From Candidatus Saccharimonadota bacterium (GTDB lineage: Bacteria > Patescibacteriota > Saccharimonadia > Saccharimonadales > Saccharimonadaceae), in NCBI GenBank assembly GCA_017432025.1, contig JAFRJX010000005.1, positions 1 to 64,000 of the forward strand: a stretch of DNA of 64,000 nucleotides, written 5' to 3'. The notes beneath the pieces were generated by a model. That model worked only from the letters and a program-made list of their open reading frames with translations. It searched no databases and had not been told where the DNA came from. A program made the position numbers and the translations under genes. Shown here in pieces: positions 40,241-50,483 of the stretch. Numbering within the stretch: the stretch's first letter is position 1; every line of letters begins with the position of its first letter.

Positions 40241-41368
40241 GTTTGCGAGTAATTGTTTCAACTCTGTCTTATACGCTTCGACACCCGGTTGGTCAAATGG
40301 ATTAACACCAAACATTTTCGCCGAAATCGCACACGCAAGTTCAAAGAAATACACTAATTCCCCAAATCCTTTTTCGTCAAAACTTGGTACCGTAATTGCA
40401 AGCACCGGGATATTGCCGGCCGTATGTGCCTTCATCACCGCCGCCACAACCTTTTGATTCATCTCATCAGTTGGAAAATTAATCACCGTTTCAAACAAAT
40501 TTCTACGTCCATCTTGCATAAACTGACCCAGGGAATGCAGATCGGTCGAATAAACCACCGAGGCAGGGAAAATTCCTTGCTTGTTTTTTCCTTCGGATTC
40601 GCCAAATAATTGCTTCAGCCACTCATTAAAATAAAGTGTCGAAGGCTCAAAACTCGCAAACACTTCCGTGTCATATCCCCTGCTACCGAGTGTATAACGC
40701 ATTGATGCATATTCTGATGCCGGCCCCGCCACCGTATCAAAGGCTTCCGAAGCGCCCTCAAGTAGCTTCTCAACATCCACGCCAGCTACCGCAAGTGGAA
40801 GCAACCCAACCGCCGTTAGTACTGAATATCTTCCGCCAATATTATCTGGCACCACAAATCTTGTATAACCATTTGCGACCGCTTCATCATGCAAAGTTCC
40901 CTTGTTCGCATCCGTCGTCGCATAGATTCTAGTTTTTGCATCCTCGGCACCGTATTTCTCTACTAGTTTCTTCTTGAACTCTTCAAATGCAATCGCCGGC
41001 TCCAAGGTCGTCCCTGATTTTGAAATCACATTTATCGAAAAATCGTGATCTCCTACCTTTTCTAGCGCCCGGTCGAGCTCGCGACGTGACAAAGAATTTC
41101 CGGCATAAATAATCTTTGTTTCACCCTTTGGACGAAGAGCTTCAATAATCGCGCGGTGCCCAAGATACGAGCCACCAATCCCAATACAAACTAAATATTC
41201 CGACTCATCATTGATCTTTTTGGCAGCTTCCTTAATCCGCACCAGTTCAGCCATATCCACACGTTTTGGCAAATCCAACCAGCCACCCATCGCATCGCTA
41301 CGAATCTCAGCCAAAATCTGCGACAGCCTCGCTTCATCCACCTTAGAACTAAAATTAACAGTAATCAT
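40238..41368 (-). CDS. pgi: Glucose-6-phosphate isomerase, short form
   Basis: 376 aa. Both SIS halves are present: YLVCIGIGGSYLGHRAIIEAL, INVISKSGTTLEPAIAFEEF, GGRYSVLTAVGLLPLAVAG, FMQDGRRNLFETVI, and the end NPFDQPGVEAYK. It is shorter than usual (440-550 aa), mainly from a trimmed N-terminus and loops; no key motif is missing. It interconverts glucose-6-phosphate and fructose-6-phosphate. Extended -10 TGATATAAT, leader about 15 bases, GGAGG Shine-Dalgarno. It converges on arcC. Confidence 0.96.
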   Translation of the reverse strand: MITVNFSSKVDEARLSQILAEIRSDAMGGWLDLPKRVDMAELVRIKEAAKKINDESEYLVCIGIGGSYLGHRAIIEALRPKGETKIIYAGNSLSRRELDRALEKVGDHDFSINVISKSGTTLEPAIAFEEFKKKLVEKYGAEDAKTRIYATTDANKGTLHDEAVANGYTRFVVPDNIGGRYSVLTAVGLLPLAVAGVDVEKLLEGASEAFDTVAGPASEYASMRYTLGSRGYDTEVFASFEPSTLYFNEWLKQLFGESEGKNKQGIFPASVVYSTDLHSLGQFMQDGRRNLFETVINFPTDEMNQKVVAAVMKAHTAGNIPVLAITVPSFDEKGFGELVYFFELACAISAKMFGVNPFDQPGVEAYKTELKQLLAN

Positions 41369-41416
41369 TTATGCCTCCGTTTCCTCTATTATATCAGATT
41401 TTAAGCGTTAAAGGTA

Positions 41417-41445
41417 TTGCATTTTTTGCAAAAGTATGATATAAT
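41417..41445 (+). promoter_or_regulatory. Promoter of the 99-aa gene
   Basis: TTGCAT, a 17-base spacer ending TATGA, and TATAAT (41440-41445). The bases after the -10 (ATAAGTA) match those after the -10 boxes at 9940 and 63597. Confidence 0.7.
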
Positions 41446-41453
41446 ATAAGTAG

Positions 41454-41474
41454 ATGCTGTTCCTAAGGGAGTAA
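41454..41474 (+). CDS. Possible six-codon leader peptide
   Basis: ATG CTG TTC CTA AGG GAG TAA. The ATG is 8 bases after the -10 box, where the transcript should start, so it could be read as a leaderless mini-frame. It ends 24 bases before the start of the 99-aa gene. It may be chance; no repeated rare codons suggest attenuation. Confidence 0.3.
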   Translation: MLFLRE

Positions 41475-41498
41475 ATACTAAAATAGGGGGATTAACTA

Positions 41499-41798
41499 AT
41501 GAATTACCAGGTTAGCGTCGCACTTAAAATCGAGGGTTCCAACAGACTTCGCAGTCTGATCAGAAAAAACGGCTTCAAACTCCATCTAAGAGACACCGTT
41601 CTCGCCAAGTTCAGCCCCATCGAGATGCTCGATGAGAAAGATTTGAGTAAGGAAGGCACCAGATGGTATGTTTACGGAGTGTACAACTCCGCCGTTTCGT
41701 TCCCTCCTCAGGAGGTTTTAAAAGAGCTCATGAGCTCCGAATGCCTTATGGACATCAAACTCCGTCACTTCGACGAAGTCGCCATTCTACCCTCCTAA
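41499..41798 (+). CDS. Small orphan protein (99 aa), stand-alone cassette
   Basis: 99 aa. No signal peptide, membrane helix or recognised motif. Mixed alpha/beta character: an N-terminal strand NYQVSVALKIEG, a basic helix SNRLRSLIRKNG, and a C-terminal LRHFDEVAIL strand. GGGGGG lies 7 bases before the ATG. The gene is a single unit with a promoter, a 50-base leader and a terminator, between pgi and tRNA-Leu. I do not recognise the family. Confidence 0.65.
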   Translation: MNYQVSVALKIEGSNRLRSLIRKNGFKLHLRDTVLAKFSPIEMLDEKDLSKEGTRWYVYGVYNSAVSFPPQEVLKELMSSECLMDIKLRHFDEVAILPS

Positions 41799-41804
41799 AC
41801 CCAC

Positions 41805-41831
41805 GCCCCGACTTTCAGCCGGGGCAATTTT
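41805..41831 (+). terminator. Terminator of the 99-aa gene
   Basis: GCCCCG/CGGGGC stem, nine-base loop, then AATTTTAT. Confidence 0.75.
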
Positions 41832-41835
41832 ATGC

Positions 41836-41841
41836 TATAAT
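41836..41841 (+). promoter_or_regulatory. -10 box of tRNA-Leu
   Basis: Extended -10 TGCTATAAT, ending 10 bases before the first tRNA base. Confidence 0.7.
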
Positions 41842-41851
41842 TACAAAAGTT

Positions 41852-41938
41852 GCCCCTGTGGCGGAATTGGCAGACGCGCTAGCTTCAGGTGCTAGTGGCC
41901 GTAAGGCTGTGCAGGTTCAACCCCTGTCGGGGGCACCA
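41852..41938 (+). tRNA. tRNA-Leu (anticodon CAG)
   Basis: A class II tRNA with a 7-bp acceptor stem (GCCCCTG/CGGGGGC), an anticodon stem CTAGC/GCTAG around loop TTCAGGT, a variable arm (TGGCCGTAAGGCTG region), GGTTCAA in the T arm, discriminator A, and an encoded CCA. It reads CTG codons. The terminator follows at 41942. Confidence 0.95.
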
Positions 41939-41941
41939 ATT

Positions 41942-41963
41942 ACGAGCGAAAGCTCGTTTTTTA
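41942..41963 (+). terminator. Terminator of tRNA-Leu
   Basis: ACGAGC-GAAA-GCTCGT with a GNRA tetraloop, then six T. The T run overlaps the stop codon of the convergent FISUMP gene. Confidence 0.9.
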
Positions 41964-44900
41964 TTGTCTCAAAATACATCTAACCGCTGCACCATTGCTC
42001 CTTGCCGCACTCGAAGCGCCAGCGTTATTTACACCATAACTAAAGATATAACCGTCCGTATCGTTTGCGGTATTGTACCAATAACCACCGCTAACACCAA
42101 ACGCACTCTGATTTAATTCCCCGTTCAAAATCCCGCTTGAACGCATGTAATAAAGTGGTGAAGCAATCAACCCACTATCGCTATTCGAAGCTCCGTAATT
42201 ATAAAATGTATTAATCGTATCGAATTCGTCATTGCTATAATCCGGGAGTCTCCAACCGGCCGGACAAATCGAATTTGCCACCGCTAAGTAGCTGCTATCA
42301 CTCGAACCATACCCGGAATCCGCGTCCATCGCCGTAGCCGCTGCAAAGCTATAGTAATTGCCATAATTCCCATACCCGCCTTCTGAACCGATATTAAATG
42401 AACTTACATCATTTACACCACTACCCCAGCCTATCACCGTATTGCCACTTAGGCTCGTATATCCAACCGATGCATTCGTCGGCGTGAAGGTCGTAGATGA
42501 GCCTGGTTCATAACCAAGATCCGTATTATCATGTGTATAGAAATCCGCTGTCGTCACAATATCATGATCGAGATTCTCCACCATCCACACATTTCCGTCC
42601 GCGAGTTTCGCCACCGAATAGACCTTTTCATCACGGCTATCTTTAATCTCGTAAATCTCGCCTGTCGTCATCAAATCGATTACGTCTTGCTTTTCCTGGT
42701 TCGTTAAATTAACGAAATCTTGCATATATTCAAGGTCGCCAATCGAAGTATCATCCGTTACCTCACCAAGCACACAACGGACCGACAAGCCAATCGCCTT
42801 AATCGCCGCATTCTCGACCGATAAACTGCCGCTTGATGTAAAGCCTAAGTTAAAGGCCGAACCGGAGTTATTTACTGTGCTGGTCCAGTATGCGCCCGCC
42901 TCACCACGAAGCGTTGCGGAATTATTATCATAGTTACCGGAATACACAAAGTTATTTGGGAATGAACGGAATTTACTACCACTAGCGAGGCTACTTGCCG
43001 TCGCTTCCATTGAGTCTGCAAGATAATAGTAAGAACCAGACTTATTGTAAATCGCCCCGTTTGGCAAATGCCAACCCGAAGGACAAATCGAAGTAAAGCT
43101 CGAAATATGTTCATTGTAATTCACGTGATTTGTTGTATCCGCAATCGCTGCCGACCAAGTGTAATAAGTACCATATGAATATAAATTCGTGTTCGTCGCA
43201 TAAATGCCGGCAAGATTCGTCACGTTATTGCTGTTCTGGCGCGGAATCCTGTACCAAGTATTTTCACTACCCACGCCCCAGCTCGTGTACTTACCATTAC
43301 CAGACGTCGCCGAAGAGCTAAACTCTACATTCTCACTTGCAGCTAGACCGGTAAAGACACCGCCAAATCCTTGTGACTTTGTACTATCATCCGATCCAGT
43401 TACGCCAAGACGTAGATTCTCAATCATCCAACAGTTGCCATCCGCCAGTCTCGCCACGGCATAAACCTGACTATCACGCGTATCCATCAGCGCCGTAATG
43501 CTAGAGCTTCCAGCCGTCACCACACCGTTAATCGAATCATAGCTTGCCGCCGTGAGACTGTTGCATCCACCCCAATCCTGAAGTGTACCAGATGGACTTA
43601 ACCACACCGCATAAAGTTTCAGACCATTCGTCGAAATATCGTTTGGTGCCGTAATCGTTTGGTTCGGACCATAATATGTACCCGTACCATCCACTTCCGT
43701 ATTCCAGCCCGCAAACCCATAACCATTTCTACGATAATTCGAAGCAAGCAAAGTCACATCCTCTCCGTCCGATGCACTTTGATAACCAATGTTGCTCATC
43801 GTATCCAAATTATAATTACCATCATTCATCGTTCCGGCTACATCGTCATAAGCCGAACCGTAACAAATGTAGCCACCCGGACAATCAATCTCCACCATCT
43901 CGGCTCGCCAAATCGCATACAAATTCACCGTCGACGGCTCAGACATACCAATCACCATCACACCATCACCGTCATACGAAGTTCCGGTACCATCATCGCT
44001 CGTATTCCATTCCACGAAACTATAATGCTCCTTGTCAAATGGATTCTCGAGTTTTATCGCATCACCATTTTTTGCCACAATTGGATTTTTCGAACCACTC
44101 GTTGCGCCATTGCCGTTGAAATTCACCGTTACTGCGCCGCCGGCTCTTGCCACACAACGCACCGGTAGGCCATACGCTTTAATAATGTATTGTGCTACAC
44201 CAAAACCAGTCGGATCAATTGTGTTCATAAAGACATTGCCAGAATTATATATAGTATTAGTTGAGAGTAATACGTCGTAAGATGTGTAAACTTCGTATCC
44301 ATTCACAGCACCACTCGTCGCAAGATAAGTCGGTGCCAACTTCAAATTATCAAAACCATCCGTCTCATAGTTTAGCACACCCATTTGGTTTGAATAATCT
44401 GCCACCAAATTCTGAAGCACCAACATATTATTTAATTCATCATAAATGTATTCCGACGGACCATCCGGTAGTCTCCAACCGGCTGGGCAAACCGAATCCG
44501 ACATCTTTGCATATTGATTATCGGCGCCCGTAATGTGTTCGGCTGACCTTGCCGCAAAGTTATAATAATTCCCTGCGTGATAATGTTTACAAGTTGATGC
44601 ATTATTACAAGTCGTCGACACATCATCATTTGGTGCCGGATTCGCCACCGGATAATAATACTTCTCGCCCGCATCATACGACCTTGCCGTACCCCCGTCT
44701 GAAGACCAATCGCTAATAGTATCCGTTGTGTTGCGACTTGGTTGCCAAGTGCTACTTAGATTATTCGTCGTATAGCCAAGGTCAGTATTGTTGTGAGTAT
44801 AAACTTTGCTAGAATTTAAATCAAAATCTAGATTCTGTGTCATCCAGACTTTACCATCGTTCAGTTTTGAAACGAAATAAGATTTACCATCGCGAAAATC

Positions 44901-45962
44901 AATTAACGAATACTGCGTTCCGACCGTCATCGAATTAATCACGGTTTCATTCATATCCTGCATACACACCGCATCCGTGCTTGTTACACCTCGACCAATC
45001 GTCTTAGCCGCCTTATTACAGGCATAATTCGAATGCCACATCGCATAAAGATTAATCGTGCTAGTATCCCTGGTGTAGTCTATTGTGTATTCCATCCCAG
45101 CATCATATTGTCTACTTTTACAACCATCCCCACCCGGCTCATCATGCGGCATAATCGTACACCAACCGATAAACGTATAGTGCTCACGTTCCGGAATCGT
45201 ATCCGGTAATGAAATCGTCTCCGCCGAAACTGCCTCACCCGAAAACGACTGCGGGAGCCCCGTCACAATATCATCCGCCGTGCCAGAAAGGAAGTTCACT
45301 ACATATGGCGCTGGGTTTGCAACATACTCGAGCACAAATGTTTCGTTCAAATACTCACCCGCCGGAAGTGAAGCATCTACTCTTAAGCCAAAGCCAATTT
45401 TATATTCCTTGATTGAAATATTAGCTGCCGTAGTCTGATCGAGCACCACCGACGCTGTCGAAGGAGCTTGAAATTCCGTATTATCAGACGAGTTATACTT
45501 GCTTGGCTTATATCCCCAACGGTTGTTCAACGTCGTGTTACTAGAAGCACCAAAATCCGCTGCCGATATCGCATTCGTAATTGCCAGAATGTTGCCACCC
45601 CGGTTTCCGTACATCGCCGAGTCAGTAGTCTTTGCCATCAAGGTATACCCGGTGTAGTTATCGGTGGCGATACCAAAACTAATATCTTCCGCCGAAGTAC
45701 TCGACACAAAATTGCCATTTGGACTGGTCGGCGTTACCTCAAGAGTCACCGAATCCTGAATCGAATAAAAGTTCAGACTACTAGCCCCCCAAGTCGAACC
45801 AGCCGCCATCGTAACATTCGTTGAATTTGTGATTGGACTAACCGTCAGAATGAAAACTATAAATAAAATAACAGACGCAAAAACTGGAGCAATTCCGAGT
45901 AATCTCTGTTTTTTAATAAACGAGAGCTCCAAACCTTTGATTTTATATCTGTTTTTTAGCAT
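41961..45962 (-). CDS. Giant surface protein with three FISUMP domains
   Basis: 1,333 aa. An N-terminal membrane anchor or long signal (about residues 22-45), then a beta domain (about 50-215) ending LPAGEYLNETFVLEYV, similar in plan to the small secreted paralogues. InlB-type repeats follow (for example NFLSGTADDIVTG...FIGWCTI and GYGFAGWNTEVDGTGTYYGPNQTI). There are three FISUMP domains, marked by DFRDGKSYFVSKLNDGKVWMTQNLD, DTRDSQVYAVARLADGNCWMIENL and DSRDEKVYSVAKLADGNVWMVENLD, each followed by CPAGWRLP or CPSGWHLP. FISUMP domains are extracellular lectin-like modules. No C-terminal anchor. A role in attachment to a partner cell is inferred. Confidence 0.85.
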   Translation of the reverse strand: MLKNRYKIKGLELSFIKKQRLLGIAPVFASVILFIVFILTVSPITNSTNVTMAAGSTWGASSLNFYSIQDSVTLEVTPTSPNGNFVSSTSAEDISFGIATDNYTGYTLMAKTTDSAMYGNRGGNILAITNAISAADFGASSNTTLNNRWGYKPSKYNSSDNTEFQAPSTASVVLDQTTAANISIKEYKIGFGLRVDASLPAGEYLNETFVLEYVANPAPYVVNFLSGTADDIVTGLPQSFSGEAVSAETISLPDTIPEREHYTFIGWCTIMPHDEPGGDGCKSRQYDAGMEYTIDYTRDTSTINLYAMWHSNYACNKAAKTIGRGVTSTDAVCMQDMNETVINSMTVGTQYSLIDFRDGKSYFVSKLNDGKVWMTQNLDFDLNSSKVYTHNNTDLGYTTNNLSSTWQPSRNTTDTISDWSSDGGTARSYDAGEKYYYPVANPAPNDDVSTTCNNASTCKHYHAGNYYNFAARSAEHITGADNQYAKMSDSVCPAGWRLPDGPSEYIYDELNNMLVLQNLVADYSNQMGVLNYETDGFDNLKLAPTYLATSGAVNGYEVYTSYDVLLSTNTIYNSGNVFMNTIDPTGFGVAQYIIKAYGLPVRCVARAGGAVTVNFNGNGATSGSKNPIVAKNGDAIKLENPFDKEHYSFVEWNTSDDGTGTSYDGDGVMVIGMSEPSTVNLYAIWRAEMVEIDCPGGYICYGSAYDDVAGTMNDGNYNLDTMSNIGYQSASDGEDVTLLASNYRRNGYGFAGWNTEVDGTGTYYGPNQTITAPNDISTNGLKLYAVWLSPSGTLQDWGGCNSLTAASYDSINGVVTAGSSSITALMDTRDSQVYAVARLADGNCWMIENLRLGVTGSDDSTKSQGFGGVFTGLAASENVEFSSSATSGNGKYTSWGVGSENTWYRIPRQNSNNVTNLAGIYATNTNLYSYGTYYTWSAAIADTTNHVNYNEHISSFTSICPSGWHLPNGAIYNKSGSYYYLADSMEATASSLASGSKFRSFPNNFVYSGNYDNNSATLRGEAGAYWTSTVNNSGSAFNLGFTSSGSLSVENAAIKAIGLSVRCVLGEVTDDTSIGDLEYMQDFVNLTNQEKQDVIDLMTTGEIYEIKDSRDEKVYSVAKLADGNVWMVENLDHDIVTTADFYTHDNTDLGYEPGSSTTFTPTNASVGYTSLSGNTVIGWGSGVNDVSSFNIGSEGGYGNYGNYYSFAAATAMDADSGYGSSDSSYLAVANSICPAGWRLPDYSNDEFDTINTFYNYGASNSDSGLIASPLYYMRSSGILNGELNQSAFGVSGGYWYNTANDTDGYIFSYGVNNAGASSAARSNGAAVRCILRQ

Positions 45963-45987
45963 TTTGTTTTTGTTTTATTTTGTTATT

Positions 45988-46085
45988 GCAAAATAGCTAC
46001 TCCGAAAAAACTATCTTGCTCAAAGATTTAGCCATTAACATGGCCACACTACTTTTAGTGTATTATATTTATGCTTTTTTGTCAA
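45988..46085 (-). promoter_or_regulatory. Promoter and structured leader of the giant FISUMP gene
   Basis: On the minus strand TATAAT (46067-46062) is followed at once by the inverted repeat ACACTA-AAAG-TAGTGT, which spans the expected start. Then come a GCCAT-GTTA-ATGGC hairpin (46044-46031) and a 9-bp hairpin GCAAGATAG/CTATTTTGC (46019-45988). TTGACA (46085-46080) is too close to the -10 (12 bases) to be its -35. The repeat may be an operator and the hairpins a leader regulator. There is no Shine-Dalgarno. Confidence 0.5.
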
Positions 46086-46090
46086 CCAAA

Positions 46091-48460
46091 TTAACCGAGG
46101 ATTTTAAAGACTTCTTCTCTGTCTTTTTCAATTAATGCGAGTCTCGCCAAAATCTCGTTCTTACCTATTATGATTGCACGCGCAAGCGCCGGATCGTTCT
46201 CTTTTGGCTCAAAGAATTTACAGTACTTTTCAAACTCTTCTTTCGTACGAATCGAAGCCGCCGTATATCTTGGATAATCATCGAGTGATTTATCACCCGA
46301 AATCTTGCGGACATAATCCCAGTTCTCTTCCATCCAATTAAAGACCTTCGCTTTTACTCTTGGATTACGGAATAGATACAGGAACAAATGGAAATGATCC
46401 TGCGGTTTCACCACTTCCGGCTTCTTCAGATAATCCATCATCTTCTCGAGCGTCTTTTCATCACGTGCAAGCGTCGTTGCAAATAACAAATCGAATTTGA
46501 TTTCCGGATTTGCGATTTTTTGATAGTCCGCAACAAACTTCTCCGCCATTTCTGGCTTTAGCCAAATCGTCGCGTCTAAAATGTCGTTTCTAATTTCTGC
46601 ATCAAGCTTCGCATAGTCTTCATCAAACATTTCAGCAAGTTTCTTGATGTTTTCTTCGTCATCCGCATAGTAATCAAGTGCCATCAAAATCGAGCGAAGT
46701 CGAAGCACATTTTCGTCATCGCCTTTTCGTGTGACTAAACCAACCTCGTTTAGTTTATCCTTTACTAAATCGAGGATAAACGCTTTGTATTTTTTCTCTT
46801 CTTTTGAATCGAAATCGAAGAAAATCTTCAAATTGCTCACAATCGAAAGAATAATTGTCCACACCGCCGCTGAGTTTTCGTGCTTAAACTTCAAGACCAA
46901 TGGAACTAATGATGCCGAAGATGCGAGTTCTGTTTTTGAAATCAAATCGCGGTCGATTAAGAGTCGGAGTTTTTCTTCCAAATTTAAATCGTCAAATCTT
47001 TCGAGTCTTTCATTAAACTCTTTTTCAGACAAATTCAAAATATAATGCCCGGACATGTCTTCACTCACCACCGGAATTGGCCAATCAGACTTCTTCAATT
47101 CCCCGTTCAATAGAAATCTTTTTTGCATATAGCCATTCGCCGTTTTTGTGAGTACCGGATAGCCTGGCTTATCGATAAATGCGTGCATCATTTCGCCTAC
47201 ATCAAACTTTGCATGCGGATTAAGCGCCGCCCACAAATCATCACCGACCGTGTTACCATACTTATATTTCGCAAAGTATTCCCGAATGCCAGCACAGAAT
47301 TTATCCCAACCCATCGCGCGAATCACCATCAGCATTAATCTTGCACCTTTGGCATAGACAATCGACGGATCAAATAGTGTCGCAATTTCTTCCGGATTAT
47401 TTACATCTTGATGCACCGACTGTACACCGTCATACGCATCGCGCCTTAAAGCCGCAAGCGCATCATTCGTAAAGAATACTTCAAAAATCTTGTATTCTGG
47501 ATGGATATGGTCAACTGCATAGTATTCCATCACAGAAGCAAACGATTCATTGAGCCATAAATCGTCCCACCATTCCATCGTCACCAAATCGCCGAACCAT
47601 TGGTGTGACAGCTCGTGCGCAATCGTAAGTGCTACGCCTTTTTTCGTACCAATCGTCGCATTCTTATCTGCAATTAAAGCTGATTCGCGATAAGTCACTA
47701 GTCCCCAGTTTTCCATCGCACCAGCTTCAAAATCTGGCAATGCCACCTGATCGCATTTTGCCAACGGATATGGAATACCAAAATTATCGTCATAAAATTC
47801 CAAACTCTTTGCCGCGATTTCATTCGCAAAATCAACTGAATCAATGTCTTGGTTTAATGCCACATAAGTCGTAATTTCCACACCATGTGCATTCTTAATT
47901 GTCTTGCCGTGGAAATGTCCAATCACCCACGCAAGTAGATATGTACTCATGCGTGGTGTCGATTCAAATACATATTTATCACCGATTTTTTCTTTCACCG
48001 GCGTGTTCGCAAGCACTAAATCATCCGCACCTTTTGGCAGTTCAATGCTTAAATCAAATACAGCCTTCGCCGCCGGTTCATCAATACAAGGAAACGCTTC
48101 GCGTGCATAATGACTTTCAAACTGAGTCGCGACAATCGTCTCAGTCTTACCTTTAAATTGGTAAGTCGAAAGATACGCGCCCTGCATATTTTCATTCAAC
48201 TTACCATCGTAATTAATGACGATTTCGTGCTTACCTTTTCCAACTTCAATTTCAAGTTCATCGTTAACTGTTGTAAACTTTACAACACTCCCATCAGCTT
48301 TGACATCTTTAACATTCAATCTAACGGCATGGAATTTGATCTTGTCGGCTTTTGCTTCACCAACAATCGTCACAACACCACCAATTATTTTCTTATTCTT
48401 ATCAATTTTGAGATCCAGTGTGTACTTTTCTGGCTCAAAATATTTCAATAATCTATCCAT
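46091..48460 (-). CDS. pepN: M1-family aminopeptidase (PepN-like)
   Basis: 789 aa. FEAGAMENWGLVTYRE (about 248) is the substrate-binding GAMEN motif, and HELSHQWFGDLVTMEWWDDLWLNESFAS (about 280) is the zinc site HExxH-18-E. A C-terminal helical ERAP1-like domain follows (about 530-789). It removes N-terminal amino acids from peptides and could feed arginine and other amino acids from host peptides. It lies 21 bases after ftsH with a GGAGG Shine-Dalgarno, so the two are probably co-transcribed. Confidence 0.95.
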   Translation of the reverse strand: MDRLLKYFEPEKYTLDLKIDKNKKIIGGVVTIVGEAKADKIKFHAVRLNVKDVKADGSVVKFTTVNDELEIEVGKGKHEIVINYDGKLNENMQGAYLSTYQFKGKTETIVATQFESHYAREAFPCIDEPAAKAVFDLSIELPKGADDLVLANTPVKEKIGDKYVFESTPRMSTYLLAWVIGHFHGKTIKNAHGVEITTYVALNQDIDSVDFANEIAAKSLEFYDDNFGIPYPLAKCDQVALPDFEAGAMENWGLVTYRESALIADKNATIGTKKGVALTIAHELSHQWFGDLVTMEWWDDLWLNESFASVMEYYAVDHIHPEYKIFEVFFTNDALAALRRDAYDGVQSVHQDVNNPEEIATLFDPSIVYAKGARLMLMVIRAMGWDKFCAGIREYFAKYKYGNTVGDDLWAALNPHAKFDVGEMMHAFIDKPGYPVLTKTANGYMQKRFLLNGELKKSDWPIPVVSEDMSGHYILNLSEKEFNERLERFDDLNLEEKLRLLIDRDLISKTELASSASLVPLVLKFKHENSAAVWTIILSIVSNLKIFFDFDSKEEKKYKAFILDLVKDKLNEVGLVTRKGDDENVLRLRSILMALDYYADDEENIKKLAEMFDEDYAKLDAEIRNDILDATIWLKPEMAEKFVADYQKIANPEIKFDLLFATTLARDEKTLEKMMDYLKKPEVVKPQDHFHLFLYLFRNPRVKAKVFNWMEENWDYVRKISGDKSLDDYPRYTAASIRTKEEFEKYCKFFEPKENDPALARAIIIGKNEILARLALIEKDREEVFKILG

Positions 48461-48481
48461 CTTACCTCCACACTGTTAAAT

Positions 48482-50404
48482 TTATTTGTGTAATTTTGCT
48501 ACTTCTGGCAGTTTCGCATCTTTCAGAATCGGAGCGAGTTCAGCTTCCTCAAGCGTTTCATGCGCCAAGAGCTCAGCAGCTAGTTTATCGAGCACTTTCT
48601 TATTTGCTTTCAAAACGGCTTCCGCTCTCACAGCTGCTTCATCGGAAAGCTTCTTCACTTCAAGGTCAATTAATTCCGCCGTCTTTTCAGAATACGGCTT
48701 CTCGGTCGTAATTGTGTAGTATCCAGTGGCTTCGGATGGGAAGACGAGGTTACGTGTTGCGTCACCCATACCTTCTTCAATAATCATCGACTTTGAAAGC
48801 TCCGCCACATTCTTTAGATCTGACGATGCACCAGTCGTAATAGCATCCGCACCGAAGATTAATTTCTCCGCTACACGGCCGCCCATTGCACGGGCTAAGA
48901 TATCCTTTAACTCATAAATGTTCTTGTAGCTACGGTCTTCTGGTGGCAAGAACCAAGTCACACCACCGGTTTGTCCACGCGGGATAATTGTAACTTTGTG
49001 TACTGGATCAGAATCTGGCAGTACATGACCAACCACCGCATGGCCAGCTTCGTGATAAGCCGTGATTTTGCGTTCTTTTTCATTCATTACTTTACTCTTG
49101 CGTTCCGGACCAATTGCCACGCGTTCAAACGCTTCGGTCAAATCCTTATTTGAAATGGCTTTGTGACCTTCACGCGCTGCCGTAATTGCCGCTTCATTTG
49201 CAATGTTTGCAAGATCCGCACCAGACGAACCAGCCGTTTTTTTCGCAAGTGATTCAAGATCAACATCCGCTTCAATTGGTTTACCCTTGAAGTGTACCTT
49301 CAAGATTTCAAGACGATCCTTTCGTTCTGGCAAAGTCACATTCACGTGACGGTCAAAACGACCTGGACGGAGTAATGCCTTGTCAAGCATGTCCACGCGG
49401 TTTGTGGCAGCAATCACAATCACGCCAGAGTCATTATCAAAACCATCCATCTCGACGAGAATCTGGTTTAAAGTCTGCTCATCTTCGCGACCGGCACCAC
49501 CTCTTGCATCACGTTTGTGCGCCACTGCATCGATTTCATCAATAAAGATAATTGATGGCGCATTTTTCTTGGCCTTACCAAACAAATCACGTACTCTTGA
49601 TGCACCCACACCCACGAACATTTCCGCAAATTCTGAACCGGAAATCGAGAAGAATGGTACGCTTGCTTCACCAGCCACTGCTCTTGCCATCAAGGTTTTA
49701 CCTGTACCAGGATCACCGGCGAGGAGTACGCCACGTGGAATCTTCGCACCGAGTTTTTCATACTTCTTTGGGCTCTTTAAGAAATCTACAATTTCTGCCA
49801 AATCTTGTTTCGCGGCTTCATTACCTGCCACATCTTTAAAGGTAACTTTCTTTTTGTCTGGACCATAAAGTTGGGCTCTGGCTTTACCAAAGCTCATTGA
49901 TTGACTATTGGCGGCGGAAGCTTGGCGCATCATGTACGAAAGGAACATTACGATGATTAAAATCGGCACGACCGTCATCGCAATATCAAGGATTATTCCC
50001 ATTACATTGATGTCTTCTTTGTATTCAATCACTGGATAAGTTTCGTTGCACTTTACCAGTTCTTCACCTTCTAGTTTGTCGCAATAATTAATCAAACCCT
50101 GATCATAAAGCGTCCCCGACCCGTCCTTTCTGGAAGTCTCAGTTGGCACATCTTTATCCTTCAAAGTGATATCAAGATTGTTGCCAATTACTGTAATCCT
50201 AGCAATGTTTCCGTTTGGATCATTTGCTCTCTTAATGACATCAGAAATTGGGACTTCAGTTTTCTGAACTTGTCCACCTCTCTGGTTAGTAATTAAAAAC
50301 ATTGCAAAGCAAATAATTAGAATTGTAAAGACAATGCTTCTAATAGCATTAGACCGATTAGGCATCGGACGACCCATATTCTTTTTTGGGGTATTTTCCG
50401 CCAC
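48482..50404 (-). CDS. ftsH: ATP-dependent membrane zinc protease FtsH (GTG start)
   Basis: 640 aa. Start GTG, with AAGGAG before it. Two N-terminal membrane helices (about 22-41 and 130-150) with an outside loop. AAA+ ATPase with GDPGTGKT (about 230), FIDEIDAV and the second region of homology. Zinc site [10 protein letters not shown] (about 450). It degrades misfolded membrane and short-lived cytosolic proteins. Usual length. The promoter is probably TATGGTAGAAT just upstream. It heads the ftsH-pepN unit. Confidence 0.97.
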   Translation of the reverse strand: MAENTPKKNMGRPMPNRSNAIRSIVFTILIICFAMFLITNQRGGQVQKTEVPISDVIKRANDPNGNIARITVIGNNLDITLKDKDVPTETSRKDGSGTLYDQGLINYCDKLEGEELVKCNETYPVIEYKEDINVMGIILDIAMTVVPILIIVMFLSYMMRQASAANSQSMSFGKARAQLYGPDKKKVTFKDVAGNEAAKQDLAEIVDFLKSPKKYEKLGAKIPRGVLLAGDPGTGKTLMARAVAGEASVPFFSISGSEFAEMFVGVGASRVRDLFGKAKKNAPSIIFIDEIDAVAHKRDARGGAGREDEQTLNQILVEMDGFDNDSGVIVIAATNRVDMLDKALLRPGRFDRHVNVTLPERKDRLEILKVHFKGKPIEADVDLESLAKKTAGSSGADLANIANEAAITAAREGHKAISNKDLTEAFERVAIGPERKSKVMNEKERKITAYHEAGHAVVGHVLPDSDPVHKVTIIPRGQTGGVTWFLPPEDRSYKNIYELKDILARAMGGRVAEKLIFGADAITTGASSDLKNVAELSKSMIIEEGMGDATRNLVFPSEATGYYTITTEKPYSEKTAELIDLEVKKLSDEAAVRAEAVLKANKKVLDKLAAELLAHETLEEAELAPILKDAKLPEVAKLHK

Positions 50405-50466
50405 TTTTTTATCTCCTTAACTCTTTTATTCTACCATAAAATTCCCCCGTTTTAGATAAAATGTGC

Positions 50467-50472
50467 TATAAT
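50467..50472 (+). promoter_or_regulatory. -10 box of tRNA-Pro(TGG)
   Basis: Extended -10 TGCTATAAT, 11 bases before the tRNA. Confidence 0.7.
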
Positions 50473-50483
50473 AAAAGTGCCGT

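Noticed and set aside
45988-46085. A known riboswitch (for example c-di-GMP) upstream of the FISUMP gene
   Set aside because: None of the conserved core sequences of the classes I know are present; only generic hairpins are seen.
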